Source: Candidatus Gastranaerophilales bacterium
Lineage (GTDB): Bacteria; Cyanobacteriota; Vampirovibrionia; Gastranaerophilales; Gastranaerophilaceae
NCBI GenBank assembly: GCA_944324905.1
Contig: CALUYB010000002.1
Coordinates: 81,834-145,833, forward strand
Length of the DNA stretch: 64,000 nt
Direction of reading: 5' to 3'
Shown one piece after another: positions 24,848 through 32,327 of this stretch. Within the stretch, counting starts at the first letter, position 1, and every line of letters begins with the position of its first letter. The position numbers and the translations under genes were made by a program. The notes below the pieces were generated by a model, which was given only the letters and a program-made list of their open reading frames with translations, was not told the origin of the DNA and did not search any database.

Positions 24848-25739
24848 CGTAGCTTATTAACATTTCTCTGCAAGCTTTTGTAGAGTGGATTTTTGACAGT
24901 GCGCGCTTTTCAATTTGCCTTATGCATTCTTTTGTAACACCATAAATGTTGCCTATTTCCTCTAGTGTTTTTCTTGCGCTTTCATTTAGTCCAAATCGCA
25001 TTGTAAGGACTTCTTTTTCCCTTGTTTTAAGACACTCTAGCGCGCAATTAATGTCATGTTTTAACTGTTCATCAAGAACATATTTTTCAACATTTTGTTT
25101 TTCGTCTTCAATTATTTCACTAAGGCTCATTTCGCGTGTACCTTTTGAATCATTTTGTGTTTCAAAGCCTGTTTCAAGAGACAGTGCCTTGTTAAATGCA
25201 TTTAAAAATAAATCAATTTTTTCTTCACTATAGCCAATTTTTTCTGCTGCTTGAGAATTTTTTACGCTGCAACCATATTTTTGTTCTAAGCTGGTTTTTG
25301 CTTTTTTGTATCTTGATAGTGTTTCTTGAATGTAGACAGGAATTTTCATTGAATAAGATTGTTCTGAAATTGCTTTAAACATTGCTTGTTTAATCCACCA
25401 GGTGGCGTAAGTAGAAAATTTATAGCCTAGTTTCCAGTTGAACTTGTCAGCTGCTGCCATAAGCCCCATATTGCCTTCTTGAATAAGGTCGCACATACTT
25501 AATGTTGTTGTGTGGATTGATTTTTTTGCTACGTTAAAAACAAGCCTTAAGTTAGACTGTACTAATTTTTTCTTTGCGTCTAAATCGCCTTGAGCCATTT
25601 TTTGTGCCAGCTCTTTTTCTTCGCTTGAGCTTAAAATAGGATATTTTGCAATTTTTCTTACGTACTCACCTAAATTTTCATCAAAGTTTGCAATTTTCGC
25701 GCAGTTAAAATAATTTTTGTTGTTAATTGTTTTTTTCAT
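24840..25739 (-). CDS. RNA polymerase sigma-70 factor, group 2-like
   Basis: A 299-aa sigma factor without region 1.1. Region 1.2 is seen as GEYVRKIAKYPILSS, region 2 as DLIQEGNMGLMAAADKF and the -10-binding TYATWWIKQAM, region 3 follows at YSMKIPVYIQETLSR, and region 4 is EVLTMRFGL with the helix-turn-helix TLEEIGNIYGVTKECIRQIE. All regions needed for -35/-10 promoters are present, so it is either a compact primary sigma or, more probably, a group 2 alternative as is common in cyanobacteria. I prefer the ATG at 25739, nine bases after AGGAG; the ATG at 25748 directly abuts that site. The leader contains two hairpins. Confidence 0.9.
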   Translation of the reverse strand: MKKTINNKNYFNCAKIANFDENLGEYVRKIAKYPILSSSEEKELAQKMAQGDLDAKKKLVQSNLRLVFNVAKKSIHTTTLSMCDLIQEGNMGLMAAADKFNWKLGYKFSTYATWWIKQAMFKAISEQSYSMKIPVYIQETLSRYKKAKTSLEQKYGCSVKNSQAAEKIGYSEEKIDLFLNAFNKALSLETGFETQNDSKGTREMSLSEIIEDEKQNVEKYVLDEQLKHDINCALECLKTREKEVLTMRFGLNESARKTLEEIGNIYGVTKECIRQIEKRALSKIHSTKACREMLISYVI

Positions 25740-25979
25740 AAAAGACATCTCCTAAATATTTCTAACCATAATTTTTGACAATAAAGTATTTGGCGTTTTG
25801 CACGCCACGCCGAGCCTTTTAGGGCTTAATTTTTGCGAATAAAATTTAATAAGATATAACAGGAATTTTTAGCGAATTTTTATGCTTCGCTAAAACAATG
25901 ACCGTATGTAGATAACAACAACTGATATATTTTGTATATCTTTAATATATCACTCGATATAAAAAATAACAAGTCTATT

Positions 25980-26035
25980 GTTAAGAAATATTAAGATGAA
26001 TTTAAAAAATAATTCTATTCTTAATATTTCTTAAC
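25980..26035. repeat. 17-bp perfect inverted repeat with TTAAGA direct repeats
   Basis: The left arm (25980-25996) starts GTTAAGAAATATTAAGA and the right arm (26019-26035) is its exact reverse complement. Each arm contains TTAAGA twice at a 10-bp spacing. GAATT/AATTC inside the loop extends the stem. The same 16-bp core recurs upstream of the gene at 39851. Confidence 0.7.
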
Positions 26036-26154
26036 ATGCAAGTAAAACTAAAAAACACTTGCAGTGGAGCTGATTTTTACCAATTGTTAAGTTTTGTAAA
26101 TAAAAAACAAAAACGCGCAATTTTTTAAAAGTGAAATACTTTATATATATGTAA

Positions 26155-26286
26155 GCGATAACCAAGATATAACAAACATAAAAGATATACTTTCTAACCA
26201 ACACACACTAACCTTCACTTCACACACGAGGAATTACTAAAACAAGTATTCCGAGAGGCTTTTGATAATCAAAAGCCTTTTTCTTT
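26155..26286 (+). ncRNA. Candidate small RNA upstream of ribH
   Basis: A TATATAT element near 26150 is followed by about 75 bases poor in G and rich in A and C, then a hairpin GGAATTACT/AGTATTCC (26230-26252) and a strong 11-bp terminator. No reading frame of useful length or ribosome binding site with ATG is present. This looks like a free-standing transcript of about 130 bases. The 5' end is a guess. Confidence 0.35.
26256..26286 (+). terminator. Strong rho-independent terminator upstream of ribH
   Basis: AGGCTTTTGAT and ATCAAAAGCCT form an 11-bp stem followed by TTTTTCTTT. No gene lies upstream on this strand for more than 1.4 kb, so it must end a non-coding transcript or act as an attenuator before ribH. 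Confidence 0.8.
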
Positions 26287-26341
26287 ATGTAAAATTATTT
26301 TTGTGCTAATATCCTTTTGTAAAGGTTAAAGGGGATATTTT

Positions 26342-26812
26342 ATGCCAAACATTATAGAAGGTAATTTATATGCATCGTCATCAGATAAATTTTGCATTAT
26401 TGTTTCAAGGTTTAATGAATTTATAAGCTCAAAACTTTTAGCAGGTGCACTAGACTCATTCTTGCGTCTTGGTGTATTTGAGGATAATATTGATGTCATT
26501 TGGGTTCCGGGCTCTTTTGAAATTCCTTTAATGGCAAAAAAAGCGGCTCAAACAAAAAAATATTGCGCAATAGTTACTCTTGGTGCGGTTATTAAAGGTT
26601 CAACCAGTCATTATGATTACGTTTGCGCTGAAGTTTCAAAAGGCGTTGCTTCAGTTTCACTCTCAGAAGGTCTGCCTGTCATTTTTGGCGTGCTTACAAC
26701 AGACAATATTGAACAAGCGATTGAGCGTGCTGGTACAAAAGCAGGTAATAAAGGCGCTGATGCTGCAAAATCTGCTATTGAAATGACAAATTTAATTGCG
26801 AATTTAAAGTAA
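26342..26812 (+). CDS. ribH: 6,7-dimethyl-8-ribityllumazine synthase
   Basis: A 156-aa lumazine synthase, the penultimate riboflavin-synthesis enzyme, which joins a ribitylaminouracil to a four-carbon phosphate. Conserved segments include [40 protein letters not shown]-like [33 protein letters not shown] and the Lys/Gly-rich end [13 protein letters not shown]. Length is standard for the icosahedral type. AAAGGGG precedes the ATG. No other rib genes are near and no FMN riboswitch is visible upstream. The gene is followed by a small hairpin region before the AMIN-like gene. Confidence 0.95.
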   Translation: MPNIIEGNLYASSSDKFCIIVSRFNEFISSKLLAGALDSFLRLGVFEDNIDVIWVPGSFEIPLMAKKAAQTKKYCAIVTLGAVIKGSTSHYDYVCAEVSKGVASVSLSEGLPVIFGVLTTDNIEQAIERAGTKAGNKGADAAKSAIEMTNLIANLK

Positions 26813-26859
26813 AAAATCAATCTTTAGATTGATATGTATTTTAAACCTCAAGATTGATG

Positions 26860-26923
26860 ATACTCTCCCAAAAAAACGCTATTGTTTAATTATAAACTTT
26901 AAGCAACGGATTAGGGAGAGTAT
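26860..26923 (+). promoter_or_regulatory. Inverted repeat that would hide the next ribosome binding site
   Basis: ATACTCTCCC (26860-26869) is perfectly complementary to GGGAGAGTAT (26914-26923), which contains the ribosome binding site of the gene at 26924. RNA read through from ribH could fold to block translation; RNA started between the arms could not. Confidence 0.5.
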
Positions 26924-28051
26924 TTGAGTATTATGCAATGGACATGTGTGTTCGATATTAAAAAAATATTTTTAACAATAGGCGCTTTTTTGTTTTTGTG
27001 TTTGGCATCTGCTGCACAAGAAAGTCTTATAACTGCAGTTTCAATTTCACAACCAAAGGATTTAAATGGCGCTTACCAACTTACTGTTAAGGCTGATAAA
27101 CCTGTAGAATATAAAGAAAAAACAGAGTCTTCAGATAGCATTTACTTTGATTTCAAAAATGCCGTAGCTGTTGATAGCTTAGATACAATTTACGATAATG
27201 TTTCAGGAATTGACGCGGTTATTGTTCAACAGCTTGAAAACAACAAAGTAAGAATTTATGTTAACGGTATTAACACAAACAATACAAAACTTGTTTTAAA
27301 AACAAAACAACAAACAGGTTCTAACGAGTCAAAACAAATAACTTTAAACAGGCCAATGAGAGAGTATCGTCCGACAAATGATATAAATGAAATCGGCGAA
27401 GAAAATATTGACTGGGATGACAATTCTTTCAATCCTGAGCATTTATTTTCATCATTCTTTGGATTATTTGGAGAGAAGTCTGATGCAACGTTGCCAATTT
27501 GCATAGTCTTGCTTGTAGCATGTGTTATTGTTTCAAAAAAAGTTTTTGCGAAAGTTAAATTGCAGGATGAGCCTTTAATTGGTCTAAGTTCTACTTTAAA
27601 AACTGAAAAAGATGAACAGTTTGAGCAGCCTGTATTTACTGCTCCAAAGAGAGAAATGCCGCCAATGCGAGCTGCGCAAAGTAATTTATCTGCTTATGCA
27701 CAAAGACCCTACCAGCCCAAAAGACCGCAAGTACAACCTCAACAAAGTGCAATTAAAACTAATTATGCACTTAATGCTTATCAAAACTCGCAAAAAAATC
27801 CATATGTTACAAGAGGTGTGCAAAATAGACCCATTCAAAGTGTTTCATATCAAAAAAGAGTTCAAAGACCAACAAATGACTATGTTTCAAGGGTGCAAAA
27901 AAATGATATTTCTGCACCTAAAAAACAGGGTGCAAGTGTTGAAAGTATTAAATTTCTTGAATCTGTAACAAAAATATATGAGCAAAGCGGAAGAAAAGAT
28001 CTTGCTCAAGGTTTAAGAGATGGTATTAACAAAAGGAGATCAGCAGTTTAG
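26924..28051 (+). CDS. Membrane protein with AMIN-like exported domain, 375 aa
   Basis: The N-terminus contains a signal-like hydrophobic segment (residues 14-31, ending ASAAQ). Residues 35-142 resemble the AMIN domain, an exported beta-rich module that targets cell-wall or secretion proteins (TVKADKPVEYKEK, SIYFDFKNAVAV). A single membrane helix lies at 188-205, and the remaining 165 residues are Gln/Pro/Arg-rich and mostly disordered, with a short conserved-looking helix SIKFLESVTKIYEQSGRKDL near the end. The start is TTG with AGGGAGAG upstream; an in-frame ATG at 26933 is also possible. Function unknown; a link between envelope and cytoplasm is suggested by the topology. A terminator follows at 28081. 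Confidence 0.7.
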   Translation: MSIMQWTCVFDIKKIFLTIGAFLFLCLASAAQESLITAVSISQPKDLNGAYQLTVKADKPVEYKEKTESSDSIYFDFKNAVAVDSLDTIYDNVSGIDAVIVQQLENNKVRIYVNGINTNNTKLVLKTKQQTGSNESKQITLNRPMREYRPTNDINEIGEENIDWDDNSFNPEHLFSSFFGLFGEKSDATLPICIVLLVACVIVSKKVFAKVKLQDEPLIGLSSTLKTEKDEQFEQPVFTAPKREMPPMRAAQSNLSAYAQRPYQPKRPQVQPQQSAIKTNYALNAYQNSQKNPYVTRGVQNRPIQSVSYQKRVQRPTNDYVSRVQKNDISAPKKQGASVESIKFLESVTKIYEQSGRKDLAQGLRDGINKRRSAV

Positions 28052-28080
28052 TTTATTGATAAAATAATACTCAACCAATA

Positions 28081-28106
28081 GCCTCACTATTTTGAGGCAT
28101 TTTTTT
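28081..28106 (+). terminator. Rho-independent terminator after the AMIN-like gene
   Basis: GCCTCA (28081-28086) and TGAGGC (28093-28098) flank a six-base loop and are followed by A and seven T residues. Confidence 0.75.
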
Positions 28107-28122
28107 AGAAAGTTGCCCCCTG

Positions 28123-28151
28123 TTGTCTTGAAATTGGGTTTAATATATAAT
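28123..28151 (+). promoter_or_regulatory. Sigma-70-type promoter of the 28178 gene
   Basis: TTGTCT at 28123-28128 and TATAAT at 28146-28151 are 17 bp apart. It follows directly after a terminator and precedes the gene by 26 bp, so it probably drives the unit that includes rseP. Confidence 0.65.
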
Positions 28152-28177
28152 TTAAAAGTTAGCATTACGGGAATTAA

Positions 28178-29341
28178 ATGGATACTAAGGTCTACAGTAA
28201 AAACGATATATTACAAAAACTGGCACAAGATGGTTTTTTTGTGGACTATCTTACACTTGATTCCTTTTTTAAAAAATACAAAATTGAAGCAATTTTTGAA
28301 GATGAAAACGGAAGTGAATTTTTTGATAAAAGTGCATACGATATTTTAGTTACAAACGTTTTAAAAAAACCTTTGACTCCCCCTAAAGAAGAACTTTTTG
28401 AAGAACAAAGTGTTGAGCAGACAACAGATAGTACTATTTTTAGCGACCTTGCTGAGACTCCCGTACAAGAAAATATCCCAAATGCTACACAAGAGGATTT
28501 ACCTGCACAGGAACATCAGGAAGCTGCAGATACTGCGGATTTTAATTTCGAAACAAGCACAAATGATATCCCGCAGGGAAAAAAAGTTTCTCTAGAAAAT
28601 ATTAAATGGTACAGATGGGACGATGTTTCTGCCGATTTAGCTGACGATAACAATAAAAAAGAAGACGTTGAAATAATAGATTCTGAAAATACTCAAAATG
28701 TTGTTACAACTAAAAATACAGCTGAAGCCGAACCTATGGAGTCTCTGCAATTTGAAACACCCTCAGCAGAGCCACAGGAACATGTGCCCCAAACTCAGGA
28801 AAGCTATTGGAATGCTCAACCTGAAGTACAAAATGTTCAAAATCAATCCCAAGTGCCAGAAACGCCGGAAAACGAGCAAAGCATTGATGATAATTCTATT
28901 CAGCCTGCTCCCCCTGTTCCACCTGAGGAAGATTTTGATGACATTAATCTTTTGTCTGATTCATTAGAAGCGCAGGAAAAATTCCAAAAGTATATTGTAA
29001 GTGAGCTTGCAAAGAAAAATATAGACCTTAGTTTGCAAAAGCCTGAAAATGCTTTTAAATTTGATATTTCAGAAAAAACTCTAAATATGATAGCGCGTGC
29101 TATAGCGAAAAAAATTGCAAAACAGGTTAGTGCCGTCCTTTCAAACAATGACGGAAATAATACAAAATTAATTCAAGCAGAAAAGAAATCCGAAATTTTA
29201 GAGCAAAAGATTGCAACACTTGAGGAGCAAAATAAAAAATTAAAGTTATTGCTTGTTGAGTCAAATAAAAATTTAAACTCGTACAAGCCTACTTTCTTTG
29301 GTCTGTATAGATTTGTCAGAAGAAAAACTAAAAAGAGATAA
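28178..29341 (+). CDS. Acidic coiled-coil hypothetical protein, 387 aa
   Basis: I recognise no family for this protein. Residues 1-65 form a small alpha/beta domain (SKNDILQKLAQDGFFVDYLT). Residues 70-265 are very acidic, rich in Glu, Gln, Pro and Thr, and probably disordered. Residues 275-320 are helical, with a basic AIAKKIAKQV stretch, and 325-370 are a coiled coil. The end is strongly basic (RFVRRKTKKR). There is no signal peptide or membrane helix. GGGA precedes the ATG. It is 5 bp upstream of rseP and so cotranscribed. A scaffold or DNA-associated role would fit the charge pattern, but this is speculation. Confidence 0.7.
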   Translation: MDTKVYSKNDILQKLAQDGFFVDYLTLDSFFKKYKIEAIFEDENGSEFFDKSAYDILVTNVLKKPLTPPKEELFEEQSVEQTTDSTIFSDLAETPVQENIPNATQEDLPAQEHQEAADTADFNFETSTNDIPQGKKVSLENIKWYRWDDVSADLADDNNKKEDVEIIDSENTQNVVTTKNTAEAEPMESLQFETPSAEPQEHVPQTQESYWNAQPEVQNVQNQSQVPETPENEQSIDDNSIQPAPPVPPEEDFDDINLLSDSLEAQEKFQKYIVSELAKKNIDLSLQKPENAFKFDISEKTLNMIARAIAKKIAKQVSAVLSNNDGNNTKLIQAEKKSEILEQKIATLEEQNKKLKLLLVESNKNLNSYKPTFFGLYRFVRRKTKKR

Positions 29342-29346
29342 TAAAA

Positions 29347-30720
29347 ATGAATATCATAATAATGTTAATTTTAATAAGCTTGCTTGTTTTGGTACATGAA
29401 CTGGGTCATTACCTTGCAGCAAGAGCTTTTGGTATTCAAGTTTCTCATTTTGGTATTGGTCTTCCAATAGGCCCAGTTTTATACGAAACAAAATGCGGCG
29501 ATACAAAAATTACAATCCACGCATTTTTATTGGGCGGCTATGTTTCTTTTCCTGATGATGACGAGGATAACGAGGATATAAAAGATCTCCCTCTTGATTC
29601 ACCAAAGAGATTTAAAAATAAAAAACCTTGGCAAAAGGCAGTAGTTGTGTCAGCAGGCGTATTTGCAAATGTTGTATTTGCAATGTTTCTTGTGATGTTT
29701 TGTGCAGCTTACTACCATAAATTGCCAAGCAGCAAGTATGACGTTTATGTAAACGACTTTTCGCCTGAAGTTAAGTCAAATGTTATACATTCAGGCATAA
29801 AAAAAGGCGATAAAATCGTTAGTGTCAACGGTTCTGATATTACAAATTCCTACCAATTTATATTTCTTGTCCAAAAAAGCAAATATTTTGACGGCTTAGT
29901 TTCAAAAGAAACAGTTGAAAATAAGTTAAAAGAATTAAAAAAACTAAACCCAAATGTTGGTGAAAATATAAAAGCTGGCGAGAAAATCATACTTCCAAAG
30001 ATGACTGCCGAAAAACAGCTAAATGTTTCTAATAATGTTCTTTTGGGGATTGAAAAATATGAAACAAATGAGCTTGAGCTTTCAAAAGAACAAAAACAGC
30101 TTGCGCACTTACTTGAAAATAAAAGCGAATTTGTTGCAGATAAAAATTATTCTCTAAATGATATTGCATATGCTTTGTCAGATAGCTATAAACCTTTGAG
30201 TATAACTGTTTTGCGCGACAATAAACAACTTACTTTTAATAATTTAAAAACATCAAAAGATGGACTTTTGGGTGTAAAACTTCAAGTTAATGAAATTTTC
30301 GTACCTGTTAAAACTCCACTTGATGTTATTACGCATTCTTGGGATTATCTTGTAGTGAACACCAAGCTTATGCTTTTGGGTCTTTGGCAGCTTGTGAGCG
30401 GCAAAATACCACTGAGTGATATGCATGGCATTGTTGCAATTACAAAAGTTGGCGGTGATATAATTGAAAACTCCGGTATGCTAAAAGGGCTTTTGCTAAG
30501 CGCGATTATAAGCATTGACCTTGCAATAATAAATCTTTTACCCATTCCTGCACTTGATGGCGGACATTTAATGTTTTTGGCATTAGAAAAAATAGTAGGC
30601 AGAGAGCTGGACGAAAAAATTGTAGAAGGTATTTCAAGAGTATTTTTTATGCTTTTGATACTGCTTATGATATATGTTGTTTTTAATGACATTTTTGCGC
30701 TTGTAACAAAACAACTTTAA
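29347..30720 (+). CDS. rseP: RIP metalloprotease RseP-like (site-2 protease) with an inserted segment
   Basis: A 457-aa M50 membrane protease that would cleave anti-sigma factors or other membrane proteins within the bilayer. HELGH at residues 17-21 binds zinc, and the third ligand is in [11 protein letters not shown] near residue 398. Membrane helices lie at 2-16, 98-120, about 375-395 and 430-450. The PDZ domain begins at [13 protein letters not shown] (152-164) but is interrupted by about 100 residues (176-274) before resuming at [13 protein letters not shown]. Part of the insertion, [20 protein letters not shown], looks like the second half of a LysM motif. It follows the coiled-coil gene by 5 bp. 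Confidence 0.9.
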   Translation: MNIIIMLILISLLVLVHELGHYLAARAFGIQVSHFGIGLPIGPVLYETKCGDTKITIHAFLLGGYVSFPDDDEDNEDIKDLPLDSPKRFKNKKPWQKAVVVSAGVFANVVFAMFLVMFCAAYYHKLPSSKYDVYVNDFSPEVKSNVIHSGIKKGDKIVSVNGSDITNSYQFIFLVQKSKYFDGLVSKETVENKLKELKKLNPNVGENIKAGEKIILPKMTAEKQLNVSNNVLLGIEKYETNELELSKEQKQLAHLLENKSEFVADKNYSLNDIAYALSDSYKPLSITVLRDNKQLTFNNLKTSKDGLLGVKLQVNEIFVPVKTPLDVITHSWDYLVVNTKLMLLGLWQLVSGKIPLSDMHGIVAITKVGGDIIENSGMLKGLLLSAIISIDLAIINLLPIPALDGGHLMFLALEKIVGRELDEKIVEGISRVFFMLLILLMIYVVFNDIFALVTKQL

Positions 30721-30734
30721 AAGCCTCTCTAGAC

Positions 30735-30763
30735 TTGACGAGCGTTTTAGTGCGTGTTATATT
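30735..30763 (+). promoter_or_regulatory. Sigma-70-type promoter of rpsU
   Basis: TTGACG at 30735-30740 and TATATT at 30758-30763 are separated by 17 bp, 41 bp before the rpsU ATG. Confidence 0.65.
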
Positions 30764-30803
30764 AAAGCATATTGTTACAAAAAGCTTTAAAGGAGGTGAA
30801 AAT

Positions 30804-30977
30804 ATGCCTGAAGTAAGAGTTCGTGAAAACGAAAGTATCGAAAGCGCTCTTAAAAGATTTAAGAAAAAAATTCAAAAAGCAGGAATTTTATCTGAAATCA
30901 AACGCAGAGAAAGGTATGAAAAACCTTCAGTAAAAAGAAAACGCAAATCAGAAGCAGCGCGTAAAAGACGAGTTTAA
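30804..30977 (+). CDS. rpsU: 30S ribosomal protein S21
   Basis: A 57-aa S21 protein. It begins with the family start [20 protein letters not shown] and ends in the strongly basic tail [12 protein letters not shown] typical of S21. S21 binds near the 3' end of 16S rRNA and helps initiation. The ATG at 30804 is preceded by AAAGGAGGTG, an almost perfect Shine-Dalgarno sequence; the frame stays open upstream but has no better start. It has its own promoter and a terminator immediately after the stop. Confidence 0.95.
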   Translation: MPEVRVRENESIESALKRFKKKIQKAGILSEIKRRERYEKPSVKRKRKSEAARKRRV

Positions 30978-30983
30978 TTTTTT

Positions 30984-31006
30984 GGGGGATTAATTTCCCC
31001 CTTTTT
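30984..31006 (+). terminator. Rho-independent terminator after rpsU with possible alternative fold
   Basis: GGGGGA (30984-30989) pairs with TCCCCC (30996-31001), followed by five T residues. The same CCCC and T-run can instead pair with AAAAAGGGG at 31007-31015, which holds the yajQ ribosome binding site. Confidence 0.7.
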
Positions 31007-31021
31007 AAAAAGGGGTGTAAA

Positions 31022-31522
31022 ATGGCAAAAGATTGCAGTTTTGATGTAGTATCCGAATTTGACAGGCAAGAGCTTGTTAACGCTGTTGATCAAGTTAAGC
31101 GTGAACTTAATTCAAGATTTGACTTAAAAGGCTCAAATTCTGATGTCGTTTTAGATGGCGACAAGTCAATAACAATTACTACAAGTGATGATATGAAGCT
31201 AAGAAATATTTTGGACATTTTGCAAAGTAAAATGGTTAAAAGAAACCTTAGCATTAAGATTTTAGATGCGCAAACCCCTGAAGCAGCACTTGGCGGAAAT
31301 GTTAGACAGGTGTTTAATCTTAAAAAAGGGCTTTCTCAAGAGCTTGCAAAAAAGATTACTGCAGCAATTAAGGATTCAAAATTAAAAGTCCAAGCCTCAA
31401 TTCAAGGAGAGCAAGTGCGCGTTAGCGGAAAAAGCAAGGATGATTTGCAAGCTGTCATCAAGCTTTTAAAAGACAAAGAAGACAGTTTTAATATACCATT
31501 GCAGTTTACAAATTACAGATAA
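31022..31522 (+). CDS. yajQ: YajQ family nucleotide-binding protein
   Basis: A 166-aa YajQ (UPF0234) protein of full length. The N-terminus AKDCSFDVVSEFDRQELVNA and the pattern RFDLKGSNSDVVLD are diagnostic, and the C-terminus ends in the usual NIPLQFTNYR. The fold is two ferredoxin-like halves; members have been reported to bind cyclic di-GMP or RNA. AGGGGTG lies six bases before the ATG and is overlapped by a possible hairpin with the rpsU terminator. It is followed after 1 bp by nadK and then recN, so the three form an operon. Confidence 0.93.
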   Translation: MAKDCSFDVVSEFDRQELVNAVDQVKRELNSRFDLKGSNSDVVLDGDKSITITTSDDMKLRNILDILQSKMVKRNLSIKILDAQTPEAALGGNVRQVFNLKKGLSQELAKKITAAIKDSKLKVQASIQGEQVRVSGKSKDDLQAVIKLLKDKEDSFNIPLQFTNYR

Positions 31523-31523
31523 A

Positions 31524-32327
31524 ATGGAAATAAGTTTAAAAAATATAGCGGTAATTTACAACCCTGAAATAGACGGTACAGCAATAGTTGCAAAAAGCAT
31601 TGCGCAGAATTTTGATAATGCCTGTACTTATACGCTGGATAAAATGCCTGATAATACAGACTTTGTAATTGTTGTCGGTGGTGATGGTACATTATTAAAG
31701 TGTGCCAGAAAGTATAGCGTAAAAGACGTTCCTATTTTTGGTTTTAATATGGGCAGATTGGGTTTTTTAGCGCAAGCAATGCCTGATGAGATTGATTTTG
31801 TAACAAATAAAATCAAGCAGGGTGATTTTAGAATTGAAAAAAGAATAATGCTAAAATGCCCAACAACAGGGGCCGTTGCGCTAAATGATATGGTAATTCG
31901 CGGGGCAACTTTCTCTCGTACCTCTACTCTAAATTTGTATATAAACGGAATAAAATTATGTTCTTATCTTGCAGACGGGCTTATAATTTCAACGCCTACA
32001 GGCTCAACCGCCTATGCTCTTTCAGCAGGGGGGCCGATTATTTCGCCAAATATTGAGTGTTTTGTGGTCGTTCCGATTTGTCCGCACACACTTAACGCCA
32101 GACCTATTGTAATTCCTGCAAGTGAGTATATTAAAATTACAACGCCTGACGCGCCAAAGGATTTCCAAATTACGGCTGACGGGCAGGATGCAAAGATTAT
32201 TAAGAGTGAAATTTGCGTAGAAAAAAATGAAAAGTACGCAAAATTGTTGCTTTTAAACAATGAAGGCTCTCATTTTTATGATGTTTTAAGGGAAAAGCTG
32301 CACTGGGGAATGGCACCAAATAAATAA
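31524..32327 (+). CDS. nadK: NAD kinase
   Basis: A 267-aa NAD kinase, which phosphorylates NAD to NADP. The catalytic and nucleotide-binding motif VVGGDGTLL is at residues 50-58 (Asp 54), the second conserved block is LNDMVIRG, and the Gly-rich TPTGSTAYALSAGGPI is complete. Length is in the usual range. Its stop codon overlaps the recN start by one base (TAATG). The nadK-recN pair is frequent in bacteria. There is no strong ribosome binding site because the start lies one base behind the yajQ stop, so translation is probably coupled. Confidence 0.94.
   Translation: MEISLKNIAVIYNPEIDGTAIVAKSIAQNFDNACTYTLDKMPDNTDFVIVVGGDGTLLKCARKYSVKDVPIFGFNMGRLGFLAQAMPDEIDFVTNKIKQGDFRIEKRIMLKCPTTGAVALNDMVIRGATFSRTSTLNLYINGIKLCSYLADGLIISTPTGSTAYALSAGGPIISPNIECFVVVPICPHTLNARPIVIPASEYIKITTPDAPKDFQITADGQDAKIIKSEICVEKNEKYAKLLLLNNEGSHFYDVLREKLHWGMAPNK

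Larger units (their letters stand above)
25740..26341. promoter_or_regulatory. 600-bp gene-free regulatory region between sigma factor and ribH
   Basis: No protein gene is supported here. From left to right it holds the structured leader of the sigma gene (hairpins near 25794-25845), a 10-bp inverted repeat TTTTAGCGAA/TTCGCTAAAA (25867-25894), a long inverted repeat (25980-26035), a small hairpin TGCAAGT/ACTTGCA (26037-26063), an A/C-rich stretch, and a candidate small RNA ending in a terminator at 26256-26286. The ribH promoter lies just after, around 26290-26325. Confidence 0.6.

Noticed and set aside
26100-26341. FMN riboswitch before ribH
   Set aside because: None of the conserved FMN-element segments is present; only a terminator and a small hairpin are seen.
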